A stretch of 25,332 nucleotides of DNA from an uncultured Sutterella sp. (GTDB lineage Bacteria; Pseudomonadota; Gammaproteobacteria; Burkholderiales; Burkholderiaceae_F): NCBI GenBank assembly GCA_900542195.1, contig UQNA01000043.1, positions 1 to 25,332 of the forward strand. The letters are read 5' to 3'. Positions within the stretch are counted from its first letter, which is position 1, and each line of letters begins with the position of its first letter. The notes below the pieces were generated by a model, which did no database searches, was not told the DNA's origin, and saw only the letters and a list, made by a program, of their open reading frames with translations. The position numbers and the translations under genes are program-made. Positions 8,101 through 15,742 of this stretch are shown in pieces.

Positions 8101-10602
8101 CGCAGGTTCAGCCTTGTCCGCGGTTTGAGCTGAAGCAGGAGTCAAGAGATAGTTAACAAGGTTTACAGCGGCAGAAGTGCTAGTACCTGATCCGGCTGAT
8201 GCCCGAACCGATTCAATTCTGGCATATGAAGGAGCTGTCTTAAGTTGAGAAAGCGGTGTGACCGTTTCCTTTATTTCTCCGGGCGGAATAAACGTTGCTC
8301 CGGGAACGACCGTTTCTTGTGCCGGTTCGGAAGAGGTTGCTGCAGGTGCGTCTGAAGCCGGCTGAACCTGCTGCTGCGTTTGAACAGGTGAAGAGCTTCC
8401 CGGCAGGGCAGACTGCGGAATGTACTCGATTGTTTCTCTGATGACGTTGCTCTGAGGAGCGGGTACCGCCGATTCTGCCGCACTGACAACAGGCCGAGAT
8501 GGAGCTGTTTGCTTAGATGCAGCCTTCGAAGCTGGGTTAGGTTCTTTCTTTGGAGAAGTCTTTACAGCAGGTTTTGGAGCCGATTTAATTGCTTTGTTTT
8601 GAACTGCAGGGTGGTCGGCCTTCGCGGCAGCTTCTGCTTTCTGCGCTGCCGGTTGGGTCGATGTGGCAGACTCAGCGGCAGCAGTTTCCTTAGCTGGCGG
8701 GACGGAAGCTTCACTCTTCACAGGTTCCGCTGCCTTTGTATCCTGCTTGGTTTCGGTCTTGGCTACATCATTGGAAGCAGATTTTGGTTCCGTATCGGGA
8801 ACGGCTTTTTGCTGTTCCTCAGGACTTGCTTTCTCATCAGCTTTGACCGCCGGTTCGGCTTTTTCTTGTGTTTCCGGTTTAGCTTCACGAGCAGGTTGAG
8901 TTTCACCAGACTCTTTACCAACAATAGCCGGGGTTTCTGTCCTTTCGGCTTCAGAAGTTGGCTCAGTCTTCGGTTTGCTTTCCGGCTTAGCGGTATTGTC
9001 GGAAGCTTGTTGAGTTGTTAGATCAGAAGTTAGTGCTGATTCGGCTTTTGCTGCTGGCTCTGTCTTCTCATTTGCATTGGCAGGAACAGGAGATTTTGCA
9101 GTTTCCGCGGTTTGTTTTGCCGTAGAAACGTCAGCCGCTTTCATTGGGGCCTCGGCAACAGGTTTGTCTTCCGGCTTTGCTTCAGCCTTGTTTGGCTCTA
9201 CGGGTTTTTTATCGGACTTATCTTGTACAGTCTTCGTTTCTGACTTAGTTGATTGTTCCGGTTTTTGTTTTGTTTCTTCGGAAGCAGCTTCAACATTTTC
9301 ATTAGCTTGAGCTTTGGCATCCGAAGTTGGTTTTGATGCTTCAGTAACCTTTGCTGCAGGGGCTGTTCCATTATTCTCGGTTGCTGTCACAGGAGCCGTA
9401 GGTTCCGGTTTAGCTTCAGCCGTGGCAGACTCTTCGGCACTAACTTTGGATTCTGGCTTAGCTGTTGGAGCCGAAGCTGTTTCTTTAGCTTCTTTTGCTG
9501 CTTCCTCGGTTGTGGCAGATGCCCGATCTTGAGATTTAGACTTTGAGGAATCATCTTCTTTGATAATGTTCTGAGCCAAAATCGCGAGATTTAATCCGTC
9601 AGTATTTCTTGTCACTACAACGTCCGGATCCGTAACTTTGATTTCCCCGAAATCGAGACGTTGCGCAAAAAGCGCAAATTCTTTCAGATTTGCATCAATC
9701 CTCTTAACCTTCAAGACGTCATACGGTTTATTGACATCGTCTTGAACGACGAGATTATTGATTGTGATTTGACCCTTGAGCCGCAAGTGCTTAACTTCAT
9801 GGATCTTTGCGTCTTCATTCGCAAAAGCTAAGTTAAGTTTTGCATCTGCCGTGCCGCCGACGATGTGGGCATTCAGCGGAACCGGGTTAAAGGATGCGGC
9901 ATTAGAAAGATTCAGCGACTTCAGCTCAAAATCAACACCCGTCTTCTTCGAAATCGAGAAGGGAAGGCTCTGAGCATCAATAGATAAAGGTTCGCCGTCA
10001 AATTTAAGAGACAGTTTCGGAGTAATCGGGTTTTCCGCCTGAGTCTCAAAGTTGGAAATCAAAGGAAGCGCGAATTGAAGATCCGTTATCTCGTCTACTT
10101 TTCCTCTGAATTTATCGTCAAGTTTGACGCCGGAATTAATAATCTCGAAGTTGTCAATACTGAACTTCTGAGGACTTTTGTCCTTGTCCTCTTCTTTTGG
10201 CTCTTCGGGCTGATTAACAAACTTATCAATAATGTCCGAGAAATTAAATGTTGCTAATCCGGTGCGAACGATGTTGGCTTGAAGCTGGTCAACTTTGAAA
10301 TGCTGAACCAGAGGAGCAAGCTTGAAAAGTGAGCTCCATTTCAGCTTTGTATCGATTTCTTTGATGTGGAGAAGGGCGTCCGGGGTGCCTGATTTCTGAA
10401 CATTGAGTCCTTTGACGTTCAAATGCAGAGTAAACGGATTAAATTCCACTTTCTCCGTTGTGACCTCACGGTCAAGCAAAGGATCAACGTATTTTTTGAG
10501 AGCCCAGTTGGTGCTCGCTGGAATGGCCCAGAAACCGCCGGCTGCATAAACCAAAACTAAGCCCGCGACTATACCCCCGGTAATATACAGTTTCTTGCCC
10601 AT
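5155..10602 (-). CDS. Giant DUF748 / AsmA-like envelope protein with a long disordered insert
   Basis: 1815 residues. A signal anchor (KKLYITGGIVAGLVLVYAAG, residues 3-22) places the rest in the periplasm. Residues ~30-340 form a first DUF748-type region (VEFNPFTLHLNVKGLNV, then IDTKLKWSSLF). Residues ~350-995 are low complexity, dominated by Ala, Glu, Lys, Pro, Thr, Ser and Gln. After this come two tandem, clearly related ~200-residue modules (WYWNFDKISVVNGTVNFTDN and SWSIGKATVSNGQIQFNDQT) and a third C-terminal DUF748 unit with LDLNLPVTGSLNDPEFSVGG-like residues. The tail (TEKALAVVGKAMTERPGIKI, then ATRRAEAVRNYL...RLFV) resembles an OmpA-like/peptidoglycan-associated fold. DUF748 is related to the AsmA group, linked to envelope lipid handling and assembly; the role here is inferred. 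Shine-Dalgarno AAGGGG precedes ATG by 7 bases. It follows gph by 50 bases and is probably co-transcribed. Confidence 0.85.
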   Translation of the reverse strand: MGKKLYITGGIVAGLVLVYAAGGFWAIPASTNWALKKYVDPLLDREVTTEKVEFNPFTLHLNVKGLNVQKSGTPDALLHIKEIDTKLKWSSLFKLAPLVQHFKVDQLQANIVRTGLATFNFSDIIDKFVNQPEEPKEEDKDKSPQKFSIDNFEIINSGVKLDDKFRGKVDEITDLQFALPLISNFETQAENPITPKLSLKFDGEPLSIDAQSLPFSISKKTGVDFELKSLNLSNAASFNPVPLNAHIVGGTADAKLNLAFANEDAKIHEVKHLRLKGQITINNLVVQDDVNKPYDVLKVKRIDANLKEFALFAQRLDFGEIKVTDPDVVVTRNTDGLNLAILAQNIIKEDDSSKSKSQDRASATTEEAAKEAKETASAPTAKPESKVSAEESATAEAKPEPTAPVTATENNGTAPAAKVTEASKPTSDAKAQANENVEAASEETKQKPEQSTKSETKTVQDKSDKKPVEPNKAEAKPEDKPVAEAPMKAADVSTAKQTAETAKSPVPANANEKTEPAAKAESALTSDLTTQQASDNTAKPESKPKTEPTSEAERTETPAIVGKESGETQPAREAKPETQEKAEPAVKADEKASPEEQQKAVPDTEPKSASNDVAKTETKQDTKAAEPVKSEASVPPAKETAAAESATSTQPAAQKAEAAAKADHPAVQNKAIKSAPKPAVKTSPKKEPNPASKAASKQTAPSRPVVSAAESAVPAPQSNVIRETIEYIPQSALPGSSSPVQTQQQVQPASDAPAATSSEPAQETVVPGATFIPPGEIKETVTPLSQLKTAPSYARIESVRASAGSGTSTSAAVNLVNYLLTPASAQTADKAEPAAAEEALKVSEMSNNEVVAPTGLEPDKSKAETSLTAPEPSEANKPDTPSQPAPQNAEAEPKASGETQAASPAPQTAQPAAQPSGIQADAPAPKAEETTSAPQQTQPEAESVAKTNVEQSVPAAQSADSGTPSVSNQPTLNSAEATEQPASEPQANTQTAETAAPGWYWNFDKISVVNGTVNFTDNTVKFQQNLSNINATVSSLNGEKGSKANFEANLNVLDGNIEAKGDVSLTPLLINIEETTKDLNIPKVMPYVSPFVAAKINDGKLSNQGKISLDLSQATPNIVFTGSAGASSVAVADANNAQVAKWNSLNVSNIDVKSGKNISVALGDIALAGPSVNVIRFSDGTFNFDKLTKSSASTTQAAAPKTAAKAEPAPAVSWSIGKATVSNGQIQFNDQTVNFNKTISNLAATVSGLSSQPGTSSAFTASFGALGGSLNASGSFNLSPFKLNLKESVKGLHLAELTPYIKQFTNAHVVNGQLASQGDVVVKLGGAAPDITFNGNSEVTSINLTDAQGTPFAKWQDLKVTGINFSSDSKLSLVVKNIALSSPSFYIAKSAKGKFNIETLVKSESKAPAKAASSETKTTVKTSSTKSAGTSSGLPSITLNKISINNGSVFYRDSAMEPEFTLHLSALKGSLTDFTTAKGTPANLDVTGNLNGTPISAKGSIAPFAKSLSLNLDGSVTSLNMPILSPYSVEFTGYPIKQGQVTYKGAYKIDNGELTSTNNIVINRLEFGAVSPKAKETLPVGLAVSLLQDRSGQIDLNLPVTGSLNDPEFSVGGIIVKVIVNLITKAVTAPFALIGSMFGGENLDLNNLAFVTGSARISDQTEKALAVVGKAMTERPGIKIQITGIGNTALDEKGLKEKRLMRQMIFSIYRDSTSSTDAKKLTPVQMNQAIRNLFKESDAPNKPKTDNPQEMMDFLLQNIRVPTQDLQELATRRAEAVRNYLINKEKIKPDRLFVVAGDVIDNAGNTAGVKLELQQ

Positions 10603-10652
10603 GACAACCCCTTATTATTTTTCTACCAAAAGATTGTCTTAAGTATGGCAAA

Positions 10653-11303
10653 TTAGGGGATCTGAAAACGAATTAGCTCGCTCGGATTGCGCATGATTAA
10701 ATCGGCTCCCCACTCTTCAATCGGATAGGTTTTTCCGAGATATCCCCATTGGGCCGCAATGCTGAAGCACTCAGCAGAGTTGGCTGCCGTAATATCGCGT
10801 TTATCGTCGCCGCAATAAATACCTTTGGTGATGTCTTTACCGACTTTTTCTGCAGCGTAAATCAAGGGCAGAGGAGAGGGTTTTCTTTCCGGAAGGGTGT
10901 CTCCGCACACAACCACATGAGGATGGATCCTCAATGCTTCAATAAGCGGGTAAGTAAAGCGTTCATGTTTGTTGGTAACTACGCCCCAAACTATCGAGTT
11001 AGCATCAAACCAATTCAGAAGTTCACGCACTCCGGGGAAGAGGCCGCTGTGGTCAGCTAAATGGTTCTGGTAGTAATCTAAAAACTCCTTGACTATTTCG
11101 TCGTAACCCGGAGAGTCCGGATCCATGTCAAAGGCCGCTTTAATCAGACCCCTGGCTCCGCTGGAGGCGGTCACCTTAAGTTTGTCGTAGGGAACGGGAG
11201 GAAGGTTTCTTACCAGACGCAAATGATTGGCCGCTGCTGCAAGGTCAGGAGCAGAATCAACCAACGTACCGTCAAAGTCAAAAAGAAAGATTTCTGGAGT
11301 CAT
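10653..11303 (-). CDS. gph: Phosphoglycolate phosphatase-like HAD hydrolase
   Basis: 216 residues with all HAD motifs: DFDGT (nucleophile Asp9 and acid Asp11), TNK at 110-112, the Lys of KPSP at 141, and GDDKRD with Asp166/Asp167/Asp170 for Mg2+. The helical cap (SSGARGLIK) follows motif I as in Gph. The expected reaction is 2-phosphoglycolate to glycolate, clearing a product of DNA repair. Close HAD relatives act on other sugar phosphates, so the substrate is likely, not proven. It lies between ompA and the DUF748 gene. In Bordetella and relatives gph sits with ubiG and ompA divergent from gyrA; here ubiG is absent. The ATG follows directly on the U-tract of the ompA terminator and no Shine-Dalgarno is visible, so translation initiation is atypical or relies on readthrough transcription. 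Confidence 0.85.
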   Translation of the reverse strand: MTPEIFLFDFDGTLVDSAPDLAAAANHLRLVRNLPPVPYDKLKVTASSGARGLIKAAFDMDPDSPGYDEIVKEFLDYYQNHLADHSGLFPGVRELLNWFDANSIVWGVVTNKHERFTYPLIEALRIHPHVVVCGDTLPERKPSPLPLIYAAEKVGKDITKGIYCGDDKRDITAANSAECFSIAAQWGYLGKTYPIEEWGADLIMRNPSELIRFQIP

Positions 11304-11329
11304 AAAAATAAAGGGACCCGCAGGTCCCT
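11304..11329 (-). terminator. Rho-independent terminator of ompA, abutting the gph start
   Basis: On the - strand AGGGACC (11323-11329) and GGTCCCT (11312-11318) form a 7-bp GC-rich stem with a 4-base loop followed by TTATTTTT. The last U is immediately before the gph ATG. It lies about 19 bases after the ompA stop. Confidence 0.8.
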
Positions 11330-11347
11330 GTACGCATTAGTTATGCA

Positions 11348-11986
11348 TTACTTTGCCGGACGTGTACCCACAACTTCGATAACAGCGCGGCGGTTAGGCT
11401 GCAAGCAGTTGATCAACTGTTGGAATGTCTTGATTTCGCCAGCCTTGGATGGGTTCGGGCAATCAACAACCGGATCAGCCTGACCTTTACCTTCAGCGTG
11501 GATGCGGGCAGCTGGAACACCGTTTTCAGCCAAGAAAGCCTTAACAGCGTTAGCACGGCGATCGGAGAGCTTCAAGTTGTAAGCAGCACCGCCGATACGG
11601 TCAGCATAGCCGTTGATCATAACAACGTCGAGGTTCAAACCAGCCATACGGCTTGTGAGTTCCTTGAGCATTGCCTTGCCTTCAGGTTTGAGAACAGCTT
11701 TGTCGAAAGCGAAGAGTGTGTCAGCAGAAAGAACAACTTTTTCAGCGCCGGCTTCACATTTGATGATGTCTGTATCGCAGTCGCAGTTCTGGCCGAGAGC
11801 GCCCTGGGCTTCAGCAAGAGCAGGTGTCCAGTAACCAGTGCGAACGCACAAACCGTAGGCTGTCTTCAATGTCTTGCCAGCGGCCTGAACGTAAGGATTT
11901 GCAGGCGCATCAGCTGAACAAACTACGCCGGAAGCAGCCATTGCGAGGGAAGCAATAAGCATTCCGATTTTTGTCTTTGTATTCAT
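11348..11986 (-). CDS. ompA: OmpA-family outer membrane/peptidoglycan-binding protein
   Basis: 212 residues. It begins MNTKTKIGMLIASLAMAASG, a Sec signal peptide probably cleaved near CSA|DA. A short Cys-rich region (GLCVRTGYW, QNCDCD, IKC) follows, then an OmpA C-terminal domain from about residue 82 with INGYADRIGGAAYNLKLSDR and RANAVKAFLAENGV, the peptidoglycan-binding signature. There is no large N-terminal barrel, as in the short OmpA proteins of Burkholderiales. Expected role: a periplasmic link between the outer membrane and peptidoglycan. ATG 11986 is chosen over the adjacent ATG 11989 because AGAGG is then 6 bases away; a longer frame to 12028 has no signal peptide at its start. It is divergent from gyrA, as in relatives, but with ~1 kb and higA in between. 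Strong Lys/Ala codon bias suggests high expression. No convincing promoter was found. Confidence 0.88.
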   Translation of the reverse strand: MNTKTKIGMLIASLAMAASGVVCSADAPANPYVQAAGKTLKTAYGLCVRTGYWTPALAEAQGALGQNCDCDTDIIKCEAGAEKVVLSADTLFAFDKAVLKPEGKAMLKELTSRMAGLNLDVVMINGYADRIGGAAYNLKLSDRRANAVKAFLAENGVPAARIHAEGKGQADPVVDCPNPSKAGEIKTFQQLINCLQPNRRAVIEVVGTRPAK

Positions 11987-12584
11987 CATTTTCCTCTTTG
12001 ATGCAGATAAAACAACATGATACGGCATTTTTATAGGGAACGGCCGTAATCAATATCGAGTGTACCAAACGGCGCACTAAATTAGCCGCCCATAGTATCT
12101 CACACTCACTATTTTGCCACGACATAGCGTTTCTTTCCGAGAGTCGCGCCTCCGTTCCGTGAATTTCGAAAATTACCGTTGTTTATAAACAACAATAAAA
12201 TTTTTCCATCCAAAACATCTTGTTTGTAATTGTGTACTAACGAAACATTTTGGATCTGCCTCGACCTCCAAAACGGGCAACGCTTGAGAAGCACCTATGC
12301 CGAAAACAAAAGAGTCAGCACTATTTTTGATGCCAACTAACAGAAACGGATTGTAACGCTTTTGGAAATTAAAAGTAGCAATTATGTTTGTTGGCAAATA
12401 GGAAGAAAAGTGATATTAGGAGCTTAATTCCTTGAATAGGAAGAAGATTCTTTCACAAAGAGGGGTTGTTGTGCCTAGTAAAGTTTTGCTTCCGAAAAAC
12501 TGTTTCAAAACTCTTATTGCGAATAATTTTCACTTTTCAAAAATGCCCGAATTGACGGAATTGGCTTCAATATTTAGAAACCGT
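11987..12584. other. Gene-poor region between ompA and higA
   Basis: No frame here looks like a real protein. It will contain the ompA 5' region. The one ordered feature is a 16-bp perfect palindrome at 12178-12193. Composition is AT-rich toward higA. Confidence 0.5.
12178..12193. promoter_or_regulatory. Perfect 16-bp palindrome, candidate operator
   Basis: GTTGTTTATAAACAAC reads the same on both strands with no spacer. It lies about 190 bases upstream of the ompA start. The form fits a dimeric repressor site, but no regulator can be named. Confidence 0.3.
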
Positions 12585-12872
12585 CTATGCGTCATAAGGC
12601 TGAATTTTTTCTATTTCTCCTTCCAATTTTTCTTTTGCTTTTTGAATGTCGTAGATCATTTGAGCCTGCAGCCAAAATGAGTCATCAAGCCGAAAGAATT
12701 TGGAAAGCCTTAAGCCGGTATCTATAGAGATAGATCTTTTGCCTTGAATAATCTCGCTGATTCTTGTCTGACTGATTTTTGTCTCTTTAGCCAGTCGGTA
12801 GGCCGTGATTTTGAGCGGTTCTAAGAAAGACTGCTTCAAAATAATTCCTGGGTGAACAATTCGACTATTCAT
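12585..12872 (-). CDS. higA: HigA/VapI-type antitoxin, apparently without a toxin partner
   Basis: 95 residues, the usual size for the HigA addiction-module antidote family. It begins MNSRIVHPGIILKQSFLEPL, the typical HPG..L start, followed by an HTH_3 fold (ITAYRLAKETKISQTRISEI, then IQGKRSISIDTGLRLSKFF) and the closing FWLQAQMIYDI helix. HigA binds DNA and, in a complete system, neutralises the HigB mRNA interferase. HigB is normally encoded just upstream, but the 140 bases between this gene and gyrA are too short for it and no RelE-like frame follows downstream. It is therefore an orphan antitoxin or solitary regulator, perhaps autoregulated through the dyad near its promoter. A Shine-Dalgarno is weak (AAGAG, about 10 bases from ATG). 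Confidence 0.85.
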   Translation of the reverse strand: MNSRIVHPGIILKQSFLEPLKITAYRLAKETKISQTRISEIIQGKRSISIDTGLRLSKFFRLDDSFWLQAQMIYDIQKAKEKLEGEIEKIQPYDA

Positions 12873-12888
12873 AAATACTTACTCTTAA

Positions 12889-12914
12889 CGATACTATCGC
12901 AAGACGATATTATA
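12889..12914 (-). promoter_or_regulatory. Candidate higA promoter with overlapping operator
   Basis: TATAAT on the - strand (12909-12914) is a perfect -10 box. The dyad CGATACTATCG (12889-12899) and a second half-match CGATATTAT (12905-12913) overlap it and the start region, as expected for HigA autorepression. No strong -35 is seen. The same 140-bp gap must also hold the gyrA promoter, for which I see no clear consensus. Confidence 0.4.
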
Positions 12915-13012
12915 AAAACAAAATAATGCTATTTTTGAGCGATTTAAAGGCTTATCTAAATTAAAATCTACGGATTCACTATATCTGTATATAAGTAAGA
13001 AGGAATATTTAG

Positions 13013-15742
13013 ATGGCCAAGTCACCTAAAGATAAAGACGATATCCGCGACATTCTCGAGACTCATTACGAGAAGGTAAATCTGACCGACGAGATGCAGA
13101 CCTCTTATTTGGATTACGCCATGAGCGTGATTATGGGCCGTGCTCTGCCGGATGTCAGAGACGGTTTAAAGCCGGTTCACCGCCGTGTGCTTTATGCCAT
13201 GAGCGAACTCGGCAATACTTACCGCAGTCCGTATAAAAAGTCAGCTCGTGTGGTCGGTGACGTCATCGGTAAATACCATCCTCACGGAGATGCCGCCGCC
13301 TATGAAACTATCGTCCGTATGGCCCAAGACTTCTCCATGCGCTATTGCACAGTCGACGGGCAAGGCAACTTCGGTTCGGTAGACGGCGACAGCCCGGCTG
13401 CTCAGCGTTATACCGAAGTCAGAATGACCCGCATCGCTTCCGATATGCTTGCCGGCATTGATCAAGAGACCGTTGACTTCGTGCCGAACTACGACGCCAG
13501 CGAAGTTGAACCAACCGTTCTTCCGACCAGAGTTCCTACACTCTTGATTAACGGCTCTGCCGGTATCGCCGTCGGTATGGCCACTAACGTTCCTCCTCAT
13601 AATATCGTTGAAGCCATTAATGCTTGTCTTTTAGTACTTGACCGTCCTGACTGTACTATCGATGAAATCATGGAACTGCTTCCGGCTCCTGACTTTCCGA
13701 CTGGAGGCATCATTTACGGGTTAGGCGGCATCCGCGAGGCCTACAGAACCGGCCGCGGCAAAGCCATTATTCGTGCCAAGACGGAAATTGAAGAAATCGA
13801 AGGCACCGATAGAGAAGCCATCATCGTTAAAGAAATTCCGTACCAAGTCAATAAGAGCCAGATGCTGGAAAAAATCGCCCAGCTCGGTTCAGAAAAGAAG
13901 ATTGAAGGCATTTCTTTCGTTCGTGATGAATCCGATAAAGACGGTATCCGCGGTGTTATCGAATTAAAGAGAGGCGCTAATACGGAAGTTGTTCTTAACA
14001 ACCTCTACAAGCTTACAGAGTTGGAAAGCAGCTTCGGCATTAACTTGGTTGCCTTGGTCGACGGTCAGCCAAAGCTTCTTAATATCAAAGAAATCATCGA
14101 AGCCTTCATCAACCACCGCTGGGAAGTTACGACCCGTGCCGCCTTGTTCCAGTTGAAGACAGCCCGCTCCAAGATTTATCTCTTGGAAGGTCAAGCCGTA
14201 GCATTAGCCAACATCGATGAATTTATCGAAGTGATTAAGACCAGTGCCAACGGAGCCGAAGCTGAAGAAAGATTGCTGGCCAGATCCTGGCCGTCCGCTT
14301 TGGTCGGAGAACTTATTTCCAGAACCAAGCTCGAGCCGAAGTATTTCCGCCCCGAAGGCGAAGACTTAACCAAAGGCTTGCAGCCTGACGGCACATATTA
14401 CTTGACTAGCGCACAGGCCAAGAACATTCTGCAGTTAAGACTGCAGACATTAACCGGCTTGGAGCATGAACGCATCGAAAAAGATTATGCAGACTTGGCC
14501 GAAGAGATTCATCAGTTGGTCACCTTGCTCAACAACCGCGATTTGATGCAGCAGAAGATTGCCGCTGATTTGCGTGAAGTTCAAGAAAGCTACGGCGATG
14601 CCCGCAGAAGCGAAATCGTTACAGACGCCAAAGACTTCAAGACTAAAGATTTGATTCCGCTTCGCGAAATGGTTGTAACCATGACCGATACCGGCTACAT
14701 CAAGAGCCAGGCTTCCGCTGAATACCGTGCTCAAAAGAGAGGCGGCCAAGGCAGAAAAGCGACCGAAGTTAAAGAAGGCGATATCATCAGCAAACTCTTC
14801 GTTGCTACGACCCACGACGTTCTTCTCTGCTTTACCGATAAAGGCAGAATGTTCTGGCTTAACGTTTGGGACTTGCCGGAAGGATCTTCCAACTCCAAGG
14901 GTCGTCCAATCGTCAACCTTCTCGAACTTAACGACGAAAAAGTTTCCGTGGTTCTCCCGATTTCCGACGAAGACTTCCAAAAAGACTTGTACGTCTTTAT
15001 GGCAACAGCCAACGGTACAGTCAAGAAGACACCGATCAGCGATTTCAAGAATCAGAGAAAGGCCGGTATTATCGCCGTCAACCTTGTTGAAGGCGACTAT
15101 CTCATCGGTGCCGCTATCACGGACGGTGTTCATGACGTTATGCTCTTTAACGATGAGGGCAAAGCTGTTCGCTTCGCCGAGGAAGATGTCCGCAGCATGG
15201 GCAGAACTGCAACAGGCGTCCGCGGCATGAGATTGGAAGGCGACTCTAAGGTCATCGCCATGCTTGTCGCCCAAGACGAAGACGTAACCGTCCTGACCGT
15301 CACCGAAAACGGTTACGGCAAACGTACTCTTATTAATGACTACACTCGCCACGGCCGCGGTACCAAGGGCATGATTTCCATTCAAACCAGCGAAAGAAAC
15401 GGTAAAGTCGTTTCCGCCTTGCTCGTCAACGACGATGATGAAATTATTCTGCTGAACTCTGCCGGCAAACTGGTCAGAACCCGAGTCAATGAAATCCGAG
15501 TGTTGGGCAGAAATACTCAAGGCGTCCGTTTAATTTCCATGGATCCGGGCGTAACAGTCATCGGTGTAGAACGCGTTACGGAAAACGATGACGGCACCGC
15601 TGAAGACGAAACTAAGCAGCTTGAAGCCGAAGCCGTAGCAGAAGAAAAAGAAAAGCAGGAAGAAATCCAAAAACGCGATGATGAGATCATCGCCGGTGAA
15701 ATCATCGAAGAAATCGATGACGAGGAGAAAAACAATGAATAG
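13013..15742 (+). CDS. gyrA: DNA gyrase subunit A
   Basis: 909 residues. The N-terminal breakage-reunion domain has LDYAMSVIMGRALPDVRDGL, the quinolone region YHPHGDAAAYETIVRMAQ, and catalytic Tyr133 in AAQRYTE (E. coli Tyr122). The C-terminal wrapping domain has the GyrA box QKRGGQG at 574-580, which marks gyrase rather than topoisomerase IV. An acidic Glu/Asp-rich tail ends the protein. With GyrB it introduces negative supercoils using ATP. Where E. coli has Ser83 and Asp87, this protein has Ala94 and Glu98, changes linked to reduced fluoroquinolone binding. Met120 of E. coli is Gln here. AAGGA precedes ATG by about 9 bases. It heads the operon-like block, and its last 8 bases overlap serC. 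Confidence 0.97.
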   Translation: MAKSPKDKDDIRDILETHYEKVNLTDEMQTSYLDYAMSVIMGRALPDVRDGLKPVHRRVLYAMSELGNTYRSPYKKSARVVGDVIGKYHPHGDAAAYETIVRMAQDFSMRYCTVDGQGNFGSVDGDSPAAQRYTEVRMTRIASDMLAGIDQETVDFVPNYDASEVEPTVLPTRVPTLLINGSAGIAVGMATNVPPHNIVEAINACLLVLDRPDCTIDEIMELLPAPDFPTGGIIYGLGGIREAYRTGRGKAIIRAKTEIEEIEGTDREAIIVKEIPYQVNKSQMLEKIAQLGSEKKIEGISFVRDESDKDGIRGVIELKRGANTEVVLNNLYKLTELESSFGINLVALVDGQPKLLNIKEIIEAFINHRWEVTTRAALFQLKTARSKIYLLEGQAVALANIDEFIEVIKTSANGAEAEERLLARSWPSALVGELISRTKLEPKYFRPEGEDLTKGLQPDGTYYLTSAQAKNILQLRLQTLTGLEHERIEKDYADLAEEIHQLVTLLNNRDLMQQKIAADLREVQESYGDARRSEIVTDAKDFKTKDLIPLREMVVTMTDTGYIKSQASAEYRAQKRGGQGRKATEVKEGDIISKLFVATTHDVLLCFTDKGRMFWLNVWDLPEGSSNSKGRPIVNLLELNDEKVSVVLPISDEDFQKDLYVFMATANGTVKKTPISDFKNQRKAGIIAVNLVEGDYLIGAAITDGVHDVMLFNDEGKAVRFAEEDVRSMGRTATGVRGMRLEGDSKVIAMLVAQDEDVTVLTVTENGYGKRTLINDYTRHGRGTKGMISIQTSERNGKVVSALLVNDDDEIILLNSAGKLVRTRVNEIRVLGRNTQGVRLISMDPGVTVIGVERVTENDDGTAEDETKQLEAEAVAEEKEKQEEIQKRDDEIIAGEIIEEIDDEEKNNE

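Noticed and set aside
12432..12680. 82-codon + strand frame starting with TTG
   Set aside because: Its 3' third lies antisense inside higA, its start is TTG without a ribosome site and it has no recognisable motif.
14450..15520. Long antisense frame (356 codons) within gyrA, and similar ones within rpsA and the DUF748 gene
   Set aside because: These are opposite-strand shadows of strongly coding genes with biased codon use. The sense frames have clear families and ribosome sites.
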